Below are positions 45,958-55,588 of a stretch of DNA of 64,000 nucleotides, piece after piece. Position 1 is the stretch's first letter, and each line of letters opens with the position of its first letter. Source of the DNA: Hyphomicrobiales bacterium (GTDB lineage Bacteria; Pseudomonadota; Alphaproteobacteria; Rhizobiales; Beijerinckiaceae); NCBI GenBank assembly GCA_027483895.1, contig JAIXTP010000026.1, positions 1 to 64,000 of the forward strand. Reading direction: 5' to 3'. A program made the translations under genes and the position numbers. The notes under the pieces were generated by a model. That model had not been told where the DNA came from and did no database searches. It saw only the letters and a list, made by a program, of their open reading frames with translations.

Positions 45958-47397
45958 ATGGCCGACAATTACGACGTGATCATCATCGGCGGCGGTCCGG
46001 GCGGCTATGTCGCCGCGATCCGCTCCGCACAGCTCGGCATGAAGACGGCCGTCGTCGAGCGCGAGCATCTCGGCGGCATCTGCCTCAACTGGGGCTGCAT
46101 CCCGACCAAGGCGCTGCTGCGCTCGGCGGAGATCTACCACTACGCCACCCATGCCAAGGATTACGGCCTCACGCTGAACGGCACGATGTCCGTGAACGTC
46201 GCGGACGTGGTGAAGCGCTCGCGCGGCGTCTCCGCGCAGCTCAACGGCGGCGTCGGATTCCTGCTGAAGAAGAACAAGGTCGACGTGATCTGGGGCGAGG
46301 CCTCGATCCCCAAGGTCGGCGAGGTGAAGGTCTCGAAGTCCTCGAAGCCGGCGGTGGAGCCGCAGCATCCGGCGCCCAAGGGCGTGCTCGGGGAGGGGAC
46401 CTACAAGGCCAAGCACATCATCGTCGCGACGGGCGCGCGACCGCGCGCGCTGCCCGGCATCGAGCCCGACAAGAAGCTGATCTGGACCTATTTCGAGGCC
46501 ATGGTTCCGCAGACCATGCCGAAATCGGTGATCGTGATGGGCTCGGGCGCCATCGGCATCGAATTCGCGTCCTTCTACCGCACGATGGGCGCGGACGTGA
46601 CGGTGGTCGAAGTGATGCCGCAGATCCTGCCCGTCGAGGATGCGGAGATCGCCGCTCTCGCCCGCAAGCGCTTCGAGAAACAGGGGATGAAGATCCTGAC
46701 CGGCGCCAAGGTGTCCAAGGTCGCCAAGGGCGCCGACAGCGTCACCGCCACGATCGAGGACGAGAAGGGCGTGCAGACGATCACGGCGGATCGGCTGATC
46801 TCGGCCGTCGGCGTGGTCGCCAATGTCGAGGGCATCGGCCTCGAAGCGCTGGGCGTGAAGCTCGACCGCGGCATCGTCGCGACGGACGGGCTGGGCCGCA
46901 CCAACGTGCCGGGCATCTATGCCATCGGCGACGTCGCGGGCCCGCCGATGCTGGCGCACAAGGCCGAGCATGAAGGCGTGATCTGCGTCGAGGCCATCAA
47001 GGGCCTGCACGCTCACCCCATGGACAAGCTGAAGATCCCCGGCTGCACCTATTGCCATCCGCAGGTCGCCTCCGTGGGTCTCACGGAAGCCAAGGCGAAG
47101 GAGCAGGGATACACGCTGAAGGTCGGCCGCTTCCCGTTCATGGGCAATGGCAAGGCCATCGCGCTCGGCGAGCCCGAAGGCCTGGTGAAGACCATCTTCG
47201 ACGCCAAGACCGGCAAGCTGCTCGGCGCGCATATGGTCGGCGCGGAAGTGACGGAGCTCATTCAGGGCTATGTGGTCGCGATGAATCTCGAGACCACCGA
47301 GGAAGAGCTGATGCACACCGTCTTCCCGCATCCGACGCTGTCCGAGACCATGCACGAAAGCGTTCTCGACGCGTATGGCCGCGTGATCCACACTTGA
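45958..47397 (+). CDS. lpdA: Dihydrolipoyl dehydrogenase (E3)
   Basis: The 479-residue flavoprotein reoxidises dihydrolipoamide with NAD. It shows the FAD-binding IIIGGGPGGYVAAIRSAQLG, the redox-active disulfide in GGICLNWGCIPTKALL, the NAD motif VMGSGAIGIEFASFY, the FAD-binding GIYAIGDVAGPPMLAHKAEHEG and the dimer-interface HPTLSETMHESVLDA with catalytic His. An insert around residues 120-145 before KHIIVATGARPRALPG is a feature of rhizobial PDH-linked E3. Cluster position indicates it serves the pyruvate dehydrogenase complex. Confidence 0.97.
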   Translation: MADNYDVIIIGGGPGGYVAAIRSAQLGMKTAVVEREHLGGICLNWGCIPTKALLRSAEIYHYATHAKDYGLTLNGTMSVNVADVVKRSRGVSAQLNGGVGFLLKKNKVDVIWGEASIPKVGEVKVSKSSKPAVEPQHPAPKGVLGEGTYKAKHIIVATGARPRALPGIEPDKKLIWTYFEAMVPQTMPKSVIVMGSGAIGIEFASFYRTMGADVTVVEVMPQILPVEDAEIAALARKRFEKQGMKILTGAKVSKVAKGADSVTATIEDEKGVQTITADRLISAVGVVANVEGIGLEALGVKLDRGIVATDGLGRTNVPGIYAIGDVAGPPMLAHKAEHEGVICVEAIKGLHAHPMDKLKIPGCTYCHPQVASVGLTEAKAKEQGYTLKVGRFPFMGNGKAIALGEPEGLVKTIFDAKTGKLLGAHMVGAEVTELIQGYVVAMNLETTEEELMHTVFPHPTLSETMHESVLDAYGRVIHT

Positions 47398-47449
47398 GGA
47401 GCGGGCGACGGCGGCGCGGTTCGCGCGTCGTCGGGCAAGGGAGGGCGGC

Positions 47450-47770
47450 ATGGGTTTCGGTCTCTGTGTTCTCACGAGCCTCTTCATCGGCTTTCAGGCA
47501 GGCTTCATCGCGGACGTGCTCACGGGATCCGGCGGCGGCATATCTCGAAACGTGCCGCTCGGGATCGCCGGGAGCGCGACGGGCGCGTTCTTCGCGGGTC
47601 TGCTGGGGATCGAGGTTCGCGGCTGGGGCGTGCTGGTCGCCTCGGTGATCGGTGCGTTGATGCTGATCCTGGCGTTTCGGGCGATCCGGCGGGTGCTGAA
47701 CGGCCTCGTCGTTCAGGAACCTTACGGATCGCGCGCCGCCTTGCCCGGGCCCGGCCGTAAGATTAGGTGA
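47450..47770 (+). CDS. GlsB/YeaQ/YmgE-family small membrane protein
   Basis: The 106-residue protein has three hydrophobic helices with glycine-rich turns (FIGFQAGFIADVLTGSGGG; PLGIAGSATGAFFAGLLGI; VLVASVIGALMLILAFRAI), as in the transglycosylase-associated/GlsB stress family. The C-terminal ~20 residues are an extra polar tail. AAGGGAGG precedes the ATG. It lies between lpdA (52 bp) and lipA (77 bp) on the same strand. Confidence 0.82.
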   Translation: MGFGLCVLTSLFIGFQAGFIADVLTGSGGGISRNVPLGIAGSATGAFFAGLLGIEVRGWGVLVASVIGALMLILAFRAIRRVLNGLVVQEPYGSRAALPGPGRKIR

Positions 47771-47847
47771 AGGCCGCGCTCGGCGCGCGGCACCGGCCGG
47801 TCGGTCGACCGGTCTTTGCGGGGTAGGAACGGAGCACGAGCCCGATC

Positions 47848-48807
47848 ATGGCCGTCGTCATCGACACGCTGAAGAACGACAACCGCCCCCGCCATCCGGA
47901 AAAGGCGCACCGGCCGGATCAGCCGATCCAGCGCAAGCCCGATTGGATCCGCGTGAAGGCGCCGGGGTCGCCCGGCTGGGCCGAGACGAACCGGATCGTG
48001 AAGGAGAACAAGCTCGTCACGGTCTGCGAGGAAGCGGGCTGCCCCAATCTCGGCGAGTGCTGGGACAAGAAGCACGCCACCTTCATGATCATGGGCGACA
48101 CCTGCACGCGCGCCTGTTCCTTCTGCAACGTGAAGACGGGGCTGCCCGGCGCGCTCGACGCCGAAGAGCCGCGCAAGATCGCGGACGCCGTCGCCAAGCT
48201 CGGCCTGCATCACGTCGTCATCACCTCGGTCGACCGCGACGATCTCGCCGACGGCGGGGCGGAGCATTTCGCGCAGGTCATCCGCGCCATCCGCGAGACG
48301 TCGCCCGGGACCACCATCGAGGTGCTGACGCCCGACTTCCTGCGCAAGGACGGCGCGCTCGAAATCGTCGTCGCGGCGAAGCCGGACGTGTTCAACCACA
48401 ATCTCGAAACGGTCGCGTCGAACTACCTGACCGTCCGCCCGGGCGCGCGGTACTTCCACTCCATCCGGCTGCTGCAGCGCGTGAAGGAGCTCGATCCGAC
48501 CATCTTCACCAAGTCCGGCATCATGGTCGGCCTCGGCGAGGAACGGAACGAGGTGCTCCAGCTCATGGACGACCTGCGCTCCGCCGATGTCGACTTCCTC
48601 ACGATCGGCCAATATCTCCAGCCGACGAAGAAGCATCACCCCGTGGTGAGCTTCGTCACGCCCGACGAGTTCAAGGGCTACGAGACGATCGCCTATACCA
48701 AGGGCTTCCTGCTCGTCTCGGCGACGCCGCTCACGCGCTCCTCGCATCATGCCGGGGAGGACTTCGCGAAGCTGAAGGCGGCGCGGCAAGCGAAGCTCGG
48801 GCGCTGA
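47848..48807 (+). CDS. lipA: Lipoyl synthase
   Basis: This 319-residue radical-SAM enzyme inserts two sulfurs into octanoyl groups on lipoyl domains. The auxiliary cluster motif is [13 protein letters not shown], the radical-SAM cluster [10 protein letters not shown], and the C-terminal conserved Ser is in [12 protein letters not shown]. It supplies the cofactor for the three lipoyl-dependent proteins encoded just upstream, which explains the linkage. Confidence 0.97.
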   Translation: MAVVIDTLKNDNRPRHPEKAHRPDQPIQRKPDWIRVKAPGSPGWAETNRIVKENKLVTVCEEAGCPNLGECWDKKHATFMIMGDTCTRACSFCNVKTGLPGALDAEEPRKIADAVAKLGLHHVVITSVDRDDLADGGAEHFAQVIRAIRETSPGTTIEVLTPDFLRKDGALEIVVAAKPDVFNHNLETVASNYLTVRPGARYFHSIRLLQRVKELDPTIFTKSGIMVGLGEERNEVLQLMDDLRSADVDFLTIGQYLQPTKKHHPVVSFVTPDEFKGYETIAYTKGFLLVSATPLTRSSHHAGEDFAKLKAARQAKLGR

Positions 48808-48886
48808 GGCCCCGCCATTTCCCTCCGCGCCCTCCCGTGCTAATCCGCGCAACCTCGCCACGGAACAGCACGACGGCCGCACCGCC

Positions 48887-49333
48887 TTGCCTCATTTCAG
48901 ATCATCCCGCCGCGTCCGGCACGCGCCCGCGCAGATGTTCGACCTCGTGGCGGACGTCGAGGCCTATCCCGAATTCCTGCCGCTCTGCGAGGGCTTGCGG
49001 ATCCGGCGGCGGAGCCTGACCGACGAGGGGCTCGAAATCCTCGTCGCGGACATGACGGTGGGCTTCAAGGCGATCCGCGAGACCTTCACGAGCCGCGTGA
49101 CGCTCGACCGTGCGCGGCTCAAGATCCTCGTCGAATATGTCGACGGGCCCTTCAGCAAGCTCGACAACCGCTGGACCTTCAAGGACGACCCGGCAGGGTG
49201 CGTGGTCGAGTTCTATATCGACTACGAGTTCCGCAGCCGGACGCTGGGGCTGCTGATGGGCTCGATGTTCGACCACGCCTTCCGCAGATTTTCCGAAGCC
49301 TTCGAACAGCGGGCCGACAGGGTCTACGGCTGA
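48887..49333 (+). CDS. Coq10/RatA-like START-domain protein
   Basis: The 148-residue polyketide cyclase/START-fold protein reads RRVRHAPAQMFDLVADVEAYPEFLPLCEGLRI with DNRWTFKDDP and the C-terminal helix GSMFDHAFRRFSEAFEQRA. The family (COQ10) binds ubiquinone and supports respiratory electron transfer; E. coli RatA is a relative. The start is a TTG at 48887 (MPHFRSSRRV). This unusual codon is accepted because the next ATG would cut into the conserved domain. It follows lipA, as in many alphaproteobacteria. Confidence 0.88.
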   Translation: MPHFRSSRRVRHAPAQMFDLVADVEAYPEFLPLCEGLRIRRRSLTDEGLEILVADMTVGFKAIRETFTSRVTLDRARLKILVEYVDGPFSKLDNRWTFKDDPAGCVVEFYIDYEFRSRTLGLLMGSMFDHAFRRFSEAFEQRADRVYG

Positions 49334-49414
49334 CGCGTCGGGCGGCTCGGGTTACAGCCGCGCCCGGGAATGGTATTCTCCCGGCACATTTGATTTCACG
49401 AAGCGCTTTTTCGA

Positions 49415-51592
49415 ATGATCGATTTGCCCTCCGGCGCCGTCTCGCGCGTCCATCCGGCGGTCTTTGCCGTCACGGTGCTGCTGTCGGCGTTCCTGTCCTT
49501 CAGCGTTCAGCCGATGTTCGCGAAGATGATCCTGCCGAAGCTCGGCGGATCGCCGGCCGTCTGGTCGGTCTCGATGGTGTTCTTCCAGAGTCTGTTGCTG
49601 GCCGGCTATGCCTATGCGCACCGCCTGTCCCGCCTCGAGCCGCGGCATGCCGTCCTCATCCACCTTCTGGTTCTCGGCGCGGCCTTCCTGCAACTGCCGC
49701 CGACGCTCGCCGGAGGGTTCGACGCCGTGCCGGCGGACGGGCAGGCCTTCTGGCTTCTCGCGCTCTTCGCATCGAGCGTCGGATTGCCGGTCTTCGCGCT
49801 TTCGGCCCATGCCCCGCTGCTCCAGTCCTGGTTCACGCGGCGCGGCGGCGCGGGCGATCCTTATGCGCTTTATGTCGCCTCCAATATCGGCTCCTTCGGA
49901 GCGCTGCTCGCCTATCCGCTCCTGCTTGAAAGATTCGTCACGCTCGGACGGCAGGCGACGTTCTGGGCATGGGGTTTCGCAGGTCTCACGCTGCTCGTGG
50001 CGATCTGCGGGCGCGCCGCGGCATCCGGAATGCGCGAGGCGCCGACGGAAGCCCTTTCGGCCCGGCCGTCATGGCGGGTCCGGGCGCGTTGGGTGCTTCT
50101 GTCCTTTCTGCCTTCTGGCCTTCTCGTCGCGGTCACCGCGCGTCTGACGACGGACGTTGCCGCCTTCCCGTTGCTCTGGGTGATCCCCCTCGGCCTCTAC
50201 CTTCTGACTTTCGTGTTCGCCTTCCGGCCGGGCGCCGCGACGTGGATGCGGTATCTCTTGCTGCCCGTCCCGGCGGCGTTCGCGGTGCTGGCGGCGGGAG
50301 GGGCGCCCAACCGGGATTTCGCACTCCCGGCGCTGATCCATCTCGGCACGAGCTTCGCGTTGATGCTGCTCGCCCACCGGGCGCTCTACGAGACCCGGCC
50401 CGCGCCGGACAGGTCGACGGAATTCTATCTCGCGATGTCGCTCGGCGGGGTCGCGGGCGGCATCTTCACAGCACTTATCGCGCCGCTCGTCTTCTCCACG
50501 GTGTTCGAATATCCGCTGCTGCTGGCGGCCACCGCCGTGTTCGCGCTGCCCGACAGCCTGCTCGCCGAGCGGCGGACGATGCCCTTGTTCCGGCTTTCGG
50601 CGGCCCTGCTGTGCGGCGCGGTCTTTTTCGCCGCGATGTCCGATGCGGGCGGGCGGCTTGCGGCTCTCAACCTTTACGGCGGATATGCCTTGGCGATCGC
50701 GGCCTTTCTCGGGGCGATGGACAGACGCCTCTTCGCCGTGCTCTGCGCCGCCTTGGCGCTGTTGCCGATGAGCCGGCACGATTCCGCGATCGTGCTGGTG
50801 GAGCGGAGCTTTTTCGGCGTCCACTACGTGAAGGAATTCGATCGATTCCGGCTTCTGCAGCACGGCACGACGAACCACGGCGCCGAGATGATCAAGGATG
50901 CCGAGGGTCGGCCCGTCGAAGGGCGCCCGGTTCCGACGACCTATTATGCCGAGGGAGGGTCGATCGCCGATGCGCTCGCCGCAGCGAGGGCGGGGACCGC
51001 CGGCGGTTTCTCCGTGGCGTCCGTCGGCCTCGGAACCGGCAGCATGGCATGTCATGCCCGGCCCGGAGACGTCTGGACTTTTTTCGAGATCGATCCCGTG
51101 GTGATCAGGCTCGCGACCGATCCGAAGCTCTTCCGCTTCCTCGGCGAATGCACCCCCGGCGCGCGGATCGTGGCGGGAGACGCGCGGACGACGCTCGCCG
51201 CGGAGCAGGGTCCCTACGACGTCATCATCCTCGACGCCTTTTCGTCGAGTTCCATTCCCGCGCATCTGCTCACGCGGGAGGCCGTCGCCGTCTACCGGCG
51301 CCTGTTGAAGCCCGAGGGCACGCTCGTCTTTCACATCTCCAACCGCCATCTCGATCTCGCTCCGCCCTTGGCTCGGGTGGCGGCGGTCGAGGGGATGAGC
51401 GCATGGTCGCGCACCGATGCGAAAAAGTCGGATCCTGAAACGTTCAGGTTTCCCAGCGCGACGCTGGTCATGCAGATGCCCGCAGTCGCGAAGACGCAGG
51501 CGTTGCGCGCGGCCGGGTTCGAGGCCCGGACCCCCGACGGAAAACCGCCTTGGACCGACGATTTCGCCGACATTCTCGGAAGCTGGAAATGA
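49415..51592 (+). CDS. Fused multi-pass membrane/spermidine-synthase-like protein
   Basis: The 725-residue protein has about 500 N-terminal residues forming numerous membrane helices (AVFAVTVLLSAFLSFSVQPMFAKMIL...). The C-terminal ~200 residues form a methyltransferase-fold spermidine-synthase-like domain with SAM-loop SVGLGTGSMACHA, acidic FFEIDP, VAGDARTTLA and DVIILDAFSSSSIPAHLLT. Aminopropyl transfer versus another propylamine or methyl transfer reaction cannot be decided. It stands alone, convergent with the pncC gene. Confidence 0.85.
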   Translation: MIDLPSGAVSRVHPAVFAVTVLLSAFLSFSVQPMFAKMILPKLGGSPAVWSVSMVFFQSLLLAGYAYAHRLSRLEPRHAVLIHLLVLGAAFLQLPPTLAGGFDAVPADGQAFWLLALFASSVGLPVFALSAHAPLLQSWFTRRGGAGDPYALYVASNIGSFGALLAYPLLLERFVTLGRQATFWAWGFAGLTLLVAICGRAAASGMREAPTEALSARPSWRVRARWVLLSFLPSGLLVAVTARLTTDVAAFPLLWVIPLGLYLLTFVFAFRPGAATWMRYLLLPVPAAFAVLAAGGAPNRDFALPALIHLGTSFALMLLAHRALYETRPAPDRSTEFYLAMSLGGVAGGIFTALIAPLVFSTVFEYPLLLAATAVFALPDSLLAERRTMPLFRLSAALLCGAVFFAAMSDAGGRLAALNLYGGYALAIAAFLGAMDRRLFAVLCAALALLPMSRHDSAIVLVERSFFGVHYVKEFDRFRLLQHGTTNHGAEMIKDAEGRPVEGRPVPTTYYAEGGSIADALAAARAGTAGGFSVASVGLGTGSMACHARPGDVWTFFEIDPVVIRLATDPKLFRFLGECTPGARIVAGDARTTLAAEQGPYDVIILDAFSSSSIPAHLLTREAVAVYRRLLKPEGTLVFHISNRHLDLAPPLARVAAVEGMSAWSRTDAKKSDPETFRFPSATLVMQMPAVAKTQALRAAGFEARTPDGKPPWTDDFADILGSWK

Positions 51593-51614
51593 CGGCCTTC
51601 GGGGATCCGGCGCC

Positions 51615-52112
51615 TCAGCGGCGCGCGGCGGCCTCGCGCAGGAGCCGGAGCGCCGTATCGACGGCCTGAATGCGGATGGTGGTGCGGCCGATATCGCCGA
51701 ACCGCTCGGTGATCGCCGCGGCTTGCCCGCCGCGCCGGACGACCCCGAAGCACACCATCCCGACGGGCTTCGCCGCCGTTCCGCCGCCCGGTCCGGCAAC
51801 GCCTGTCACGGCGACGGCGATGTCGGCTTCGGAACGGGCGAGCGCACCTGCCGCCATGGCCCGGGCGACCGGCTCGCTCACCGCGCCGTGGGCCGCGATC
51901 AGTTCGACGGGGACGTCGACGAGTTCGGTCTTCGCCGCGTTCGAATAGGTGACGAAGCCCCGGTCGACGACATCGGACGAGCCGGGAACCTCCGTGAGGA
52001 GGGCCGATACCAGCCCCCCCGTGCAGCTTTCGACGGTCGCCAGACGTAGCTTGCGGGACCGGCAGAGTTCGAGAAGCGAGGCGGCGCGCGCCACGAGGCT
52101 TTCTTCGAACAT
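51615..52112 (-). CDS. pncC: CinA-family nicotinamide-nucleotide amidase (PncC)
   Basis: This 165-residue stand-alone C-terminal CinA domain deamidates NMN to nicotinic acid mononucleotide in pyridine nucleotide salvage. Catalytic ATVESCTGGLVSALLT with the nucleophilic Ser, YSNAAKTELVDV, and AVTGVAGPGGGTAAKPVGMVC are present. The N-terminal MoCF/CinA domain is absent. Its ATG overlaps the TGA of ispDF by one base, so translation is coupled. Confidence 0.9.
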   Translation of the reverse strand: MFEESLVARAASLLELCRSRKLRLATVESCTGGLVSALLTEVPGSSDVVDRGFVTYSNAAKTELVDVPVELIAAHGAVSEPVARAMAAGALARSEADIAVAVTGVAGPGGGTAAKPVGMVCFGVVRRGGQAAAITERFGDIGRTTIRIQAVDTALRLLREAAARR

Positions 52113-53320
52113 CACTCGGCCTCCGCCGGAAGCGTGACCGTGACGAGCGCCTGCGCCGCGAGGCCTTCGCGCCGGCCGGTGAAGCCCATCCGCTCCGAGG
52201 TGGTGGCCTTGATGGCGACGCGGTCCGTTCCGATCCCGCAGATCGCGGCGATGCGGTCGCGCATCGCGTCGCGATGGGGCCCGACCTTCGGCGCTTCGCA
52301 GACGATGGTGACGTCGCAATTGACGAGGCGCCCGCCGCGGGCGGCAAGGCGGGCGACGGCATGGGCCAGAAAGCGGTCGGACGATGCGCCGCGCCATTGC
52401 GGATCGCTCGGCGGGAAGTGGGAGCCGATGTCGCCGTCCGCGATCGTGCCGAGGACGGCATCGGTCAGCGCATGGAGCACTACGTCGCCGTCGGAATGCG
52501 CGTCCACGCCGCGATCATGCGCGATGCGCACGCCGCCCAGCATCACATGGTCGCCCGCCCCGAAGGCGTGGACGTCATAGCCGAGGCCGGAACGGGTCTC
52601 GCGGGCCGCTTGAAGCCGGCGTTCCGCGGCGGCGAAATCCTCAGGCGTCGTGAGCTTCATGTTTCCTGCCTCGCCATCGAACACCCGGACGGATCGCCCG
52701 GTCCATTCGACCACGGCGCCGTCATCCGTGAAATCGTCCCGGTTCGCGGCGGCCGCGCGCCGATGCGCGTCGAGGAGCACGTCGAACCGGAAGGCCTGCG
52801 GCGTCTGGACCGCACGAAGCGACGCTCGATCGGGCGTCGCGCGGATCACGCCGTCCGCATCCACGGCCTTCAGCGTATCGGTGACGGGCGTTCCCGGCAC
52901 GGCCGCGCCGAAGTCGACGGCCGCCGCGATCGCGCGGTCGACGAGCAGCGGCGAAACGAAGGGCCGCGCCGCGTCATGAACGAGCACGATGTCGGGGCCG
53001 CCGTCGCGCGCAAGGGCCTCGAGGCCGTTACGGACCGAACCGGCGCGCGTCGCGGAGCCGTGAACGGGGGCGCCCAATCTTTCGCGGAGCGGGGCGGCGA
53101 GACCCGCCACCGCATGGTCGTAAAGGTCGCGATCGTCGGGATGGATGACGCAGACCGCCCGAAGGTCGGGGTGCGCGCCGAGCAGACCCGCAAGCGTGCG
53201 CGTGAGGACGGATCGCCCCGCCAGGTCGCGGTATTGCTTCGGGCGGTCTCCGCCGGCGCGAAGGCCCCGACCGGCGGCGACCACGAGGAAGATGACGGAA
53301 GGGGGGACGGCGTTCGACAT
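52112..53320 (-). CDS. ispDF: Bifunctional IspD/IspF of the MEP isoprenoid pathway
   Basis: This 402-residue fusion is typical of alphaproteobacteria. Residues ~8-230 are IspD (MEP cytidylyltransferase): [41 protein letters not shown] and TDDGAVVEW. Residues ~240-402 are IspF (MECDP synthase): [41 protein letters not shown] and [16 protein letters not shown]. The two catalyse non-consecutive steps. The ATG at 53320 is preferred to a TTG two codons upstream. It is divergent from dusB. Confidence 0.96.
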   Translation of the reverse strand: MSNAVPPSVIFLVVAAGRGLRAGGDRPKQYRDLAGRSVLTRTLAGLLGAHPDLRAVCVIHPDDRDLYDHAVAGLAAPLRERLGAPVHGSATRAGSVRNGLEALARDGGPDIVLVHDAARPFVSPLLVDRAIAAAVDFGAAVPGTPVTDTLKAVDADGVIRATPDRASLRAVQTPQAFRFDVLLDAHRRAAAANRDDFTDDGAVVEWTGRSVRVFDGEAGNMKLTTPEDFAAAERRLQAARETRSGLGYDVHAFGAGDHVMLGGVRIAHDRGVDAHSDGDVVLHALTDAVLGTIADGDIGSHFPPSDPQWRGASSDRFLAHAVARLAARGGRLVNCDVTIVCEAPKVGPHRDAMRDRIAAICGIGTDRVAIKATTSERMGFTGRREGLAAQALVTVTLPAEAE

Positions 53321-53464
53321 GAGCAAGCTGTGCCGTGCCCGGCGCGCGACGTCAAACCCGCAAGGCCGTGGGTCGGCGTGCTCCCGTAAGAAAAAGGCCT
53401 ATGGCCGCCTTTCCTTTCGGGCCGGAGTGGTCAAGAAAGAAGCACATCTCGGAGGTGCCCGAAA

Positions 53465-54469
53465 ATGGATCAAACGGCGCTCGCCATCGGCTCCGTTCTA
53501 CCGGACGGACGGGCCTTTCTCGCGCCCATGTCCGGCGTCACGGATGTCGGTTTCCGGCGCATCGCGCGCCGTTTCGGCGCGTCGCTCGTCGTCTCGGAAA
53601 TGGTCGCGTCCGACGAATTGGTGAAGGGGTCGGCCGAGGCGGTGCTGCGGGCGGAGGGCGACGGCGTGGAGCCGCATGTCGTCCAGCTCGCCGGGTGCGA
53701 GCCGCGCTGGATGGGGGAGGCGGCCCGCGTCGCCGAGGCTTCCGGAGCGGCGATCGTCGACATCAATATGGGCTGCCCCGCCAAGCGCGTGACGGGCGGC
53801 TATGCGGGGTCCGCGCTGATGCGCGATCTCGACCATGCGCTGTCGCTCATCGAGGCGACGGTCGCGGCCGTTTCGATCCCGGTGACGGTGAAGATGCGCC
53901 TCGGCTGGGATCATGCCTCTGTGAACGCGCCCGAACTCGCGCGCCGCGCGGAGGAGGCGGGCGTCAGGATGGTGACGGTCCACGGCCGGACGCGGCAGCA
54001 ATTCTACAAAGGCACTGCGGATTGGGACGCGATCGCTCCCGTGAAGGCGGCGGTATCCATCCCCGTCACCGCGAACGGCGATTGCGTCACCGGCACCGAC
54101 GCGCGGCGCATGCTGGAACGCTCCGGCGCCGATGCCGTGATGATCGGCCGCGCGGCGCTCGGGCGTCCCTGGCTCGTGGGCGCGATCGCGCGCGCGCTCG
54201 AAGGAGCCCGCTTCGAGGAGCCGTCCGCGACGCTGAAGTACGAGGCGGCCGCCGAACATTACGAGACGCTTCTCGGGCTCTACGGGCGCGAGGCTGGTCT
54301 GCGGCATGCGCGCAAGCATCTCGCCGCCTATGCCGACAACCATGCCGAGGCGGGGCATGCGGTGCCGGCGGCCGTGCGGGCCCGGATCGTGACGAGCGAG
54401 GATCCCGGCGAGGTTCTTGCACTCCTGCGCGCCGTCTTCGAATCCCCCCGCGTCGAGGCCGCCGCATGA
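53465..54469 (+). CDS. dusB: tRNA-dihydrouridine synthase B (NifR3)
   Basis: This 334-residue FMN enzyme reduces uridine in the tRNA D-loop. It has the FMN-binding [21 protein letters not shown], the active-site Cys in [41 protein letters not shown] and ANGDCVTG. Linkage to ntrBC is classic (nifR3-ntrB-ntrC in Rhodobacter and rhizobia). Its stop overlaps the ntrB start by ATGA, so NtrB synthesis is coupled to DusB. Confidence 0.96.
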   Translation: MDQTALAIGSVLPDGRAFLAPMSGVTDVGFRRIARRFGASLVVSEMVASDELVKGSAEAVLRAEGDGVEPHVVQLAGCEPRWMGEAARVAEASGAAIVDINMGCPAKRVTGGYAGSALMRDLDHALSLIEATVAAVSIPVTVKMRLGWDHASVNAPELARRAEEAGVRMVTVHGRTRQQFYKGTADWDAIAPVKAAVSIPVTANGDCVTGTDARRMLERSGADAVMIGRAALGRPWLVGAIARALEGARFEEPSATLKYEAAAEHYETLLGLYGREAGLRHARKHLAAYADNHAEAGHAVPAAVRARIVTSEDPGEVLALLRAVFESPRVEAAA

Positions 54470-55584
54470 ACAGCCCCGTCCCCGCACGGCCCGAGCGCGC
54501 CGAAGCGGTCTTCAATGTTCTTCCGCTTCCCGTGCTGGTGATCGGCGCCGACGACGTCGTCTCCGAGGCCAATGTGGCCGCCGAAGCCTTTTTCCAGACC
54601 AGCCGTTCGGTGCTCCGCCGCAATCGGCTGAAGGATCTTCTGCCCTTCGGATCGCCCGTGATCGCGCTCGTGGAAGAGGCGCGACGGACCGGCGGATCCT
54701 TCAACGAATACCGGCTCGACATCGGCAGTCCGCGCATCGGCGGCGAGCGCGTGGTCGACATCTTCGTCGCACCGGCGGGCGAAAATGACGTCCTGCTGAT
54801 GCTTCAAGAAAAGACGATTGCCGAAAAAATAGACAGACAATTGACGCATCGAGGAGCGGCCCGATCGATTTCGGCGATGGGTTCGATGCTCGCGCACGAG
54901 ATCAAGAACCCGCTTTCGGGCATTCGGGGAGCGGCCCAGCTGCTCGAAGCCTCGGTGGGCGACGAGGACCGCGCTCTGACGCAGCTCATCTGCGACGAGG
55001 CCGACCGCATCGTCACGCTGGTCGACCGGTTCGAGAATTTCGCCGACGGCAAACCGCTGCCGCGCGAGCCGATCAACATCCACGGCATCCTTGAACACGT
55101 GAAGCGGCTCGCGACGTCGGGCTTCGCGCGTCATGTCCGCTTCCATGAGAGCTACGACCCTTCGCTGCCGCCGGTTTACGGCAATCGCGACCAGCTCGTT
55201 CAGGTCTTCCTGAACCTCGTGAAGAACGCGGCCGAGGCCATCGGCCCCGATGCGCTCGACGGCGAGATCGAGCTGACCACGGCCTATCGCCCCGGCGTGC
55301 GGATGGCCGTGCCGGGCAGCCCGGTGAGGGTCGCCCTGCCGCTCGAAATCGGCGTGCGCGACAACGGCCCGGGCATCCCGCAGGAGCTGCTGCGGCATCT
55401 CTTCGAGCCCTTCGTGACCACCAAGGCGTCCGGAACTGGCCTTGGTCTTGCTTTGGTTGCGAAGATCGTCGGCGACCACGGCGGCGTCGTCGAAACGGAC
55501 TCGCTGCCGCGCCGCACGACGTTCCGGGTTCTGATGCCGATGCATATCGCGCGCGACGGGCGCGCGGCCGAAACGGGGGTTTGA
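54466..55584 (+). CDS. ntrB: Nitrogen regulation sensor kinase NtrB (NRII)
   Basis: The 372-residue soluble histidine kinase/phosphatase controls NtrC in response to PII. It has an N-terminal PAS domain ([29 protein letters not shown]), a DHp helix with phospho-His H144 in [27 protein letters not shown]-box [13 protein letters not shown]1 [18 protein letters not shown] and G2 [13 protein letters not shown]. It overlaps dusB by 4 bp and is followed by ntrC after 4 bp. Confidence 0.96.
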   Translation: MNSPVPARPERAEAVFNVLPLPVLVIGADDVVSEANVAAEAFFQTSRSVLRRNRLKDLLPFGSPVIALVEEARRTGGSFNEYRLDIGSPRIGGERVVDIFVAPAGENDVLLMLQEKTIAEKIDRQLTHRGAARSISAMGSMLAHEIKNPLSGIRGAAQLLEASVGDEDRALTQLICDEADRIVTLVDRFENFADGKPLPREPINIHGILEHVKRLATSGFARHVRFHESYDPSLPPVYGNRDQLVQVFLNLVKNAAEAIGPDALDGEIELTTAYRPGVRMAVPGSPVRVALPLEIGVRDNGPGIPQELLRHLFEPFVTTKASGTGLGLALVAKIVGDHGGVVETDSLPRRTTFRVLMPMHIARDGRAAETGV

Positions 55585-55588
55585 TCGG

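Noticed and set aside
53393-53412. AAAGGC/GCCTTT hairpin resembling a terminator
   Set aside because: It lies between divergently transcribed ispDF and dusB, where no transcript should end, and the stem is short; possibly a chance palindrome.
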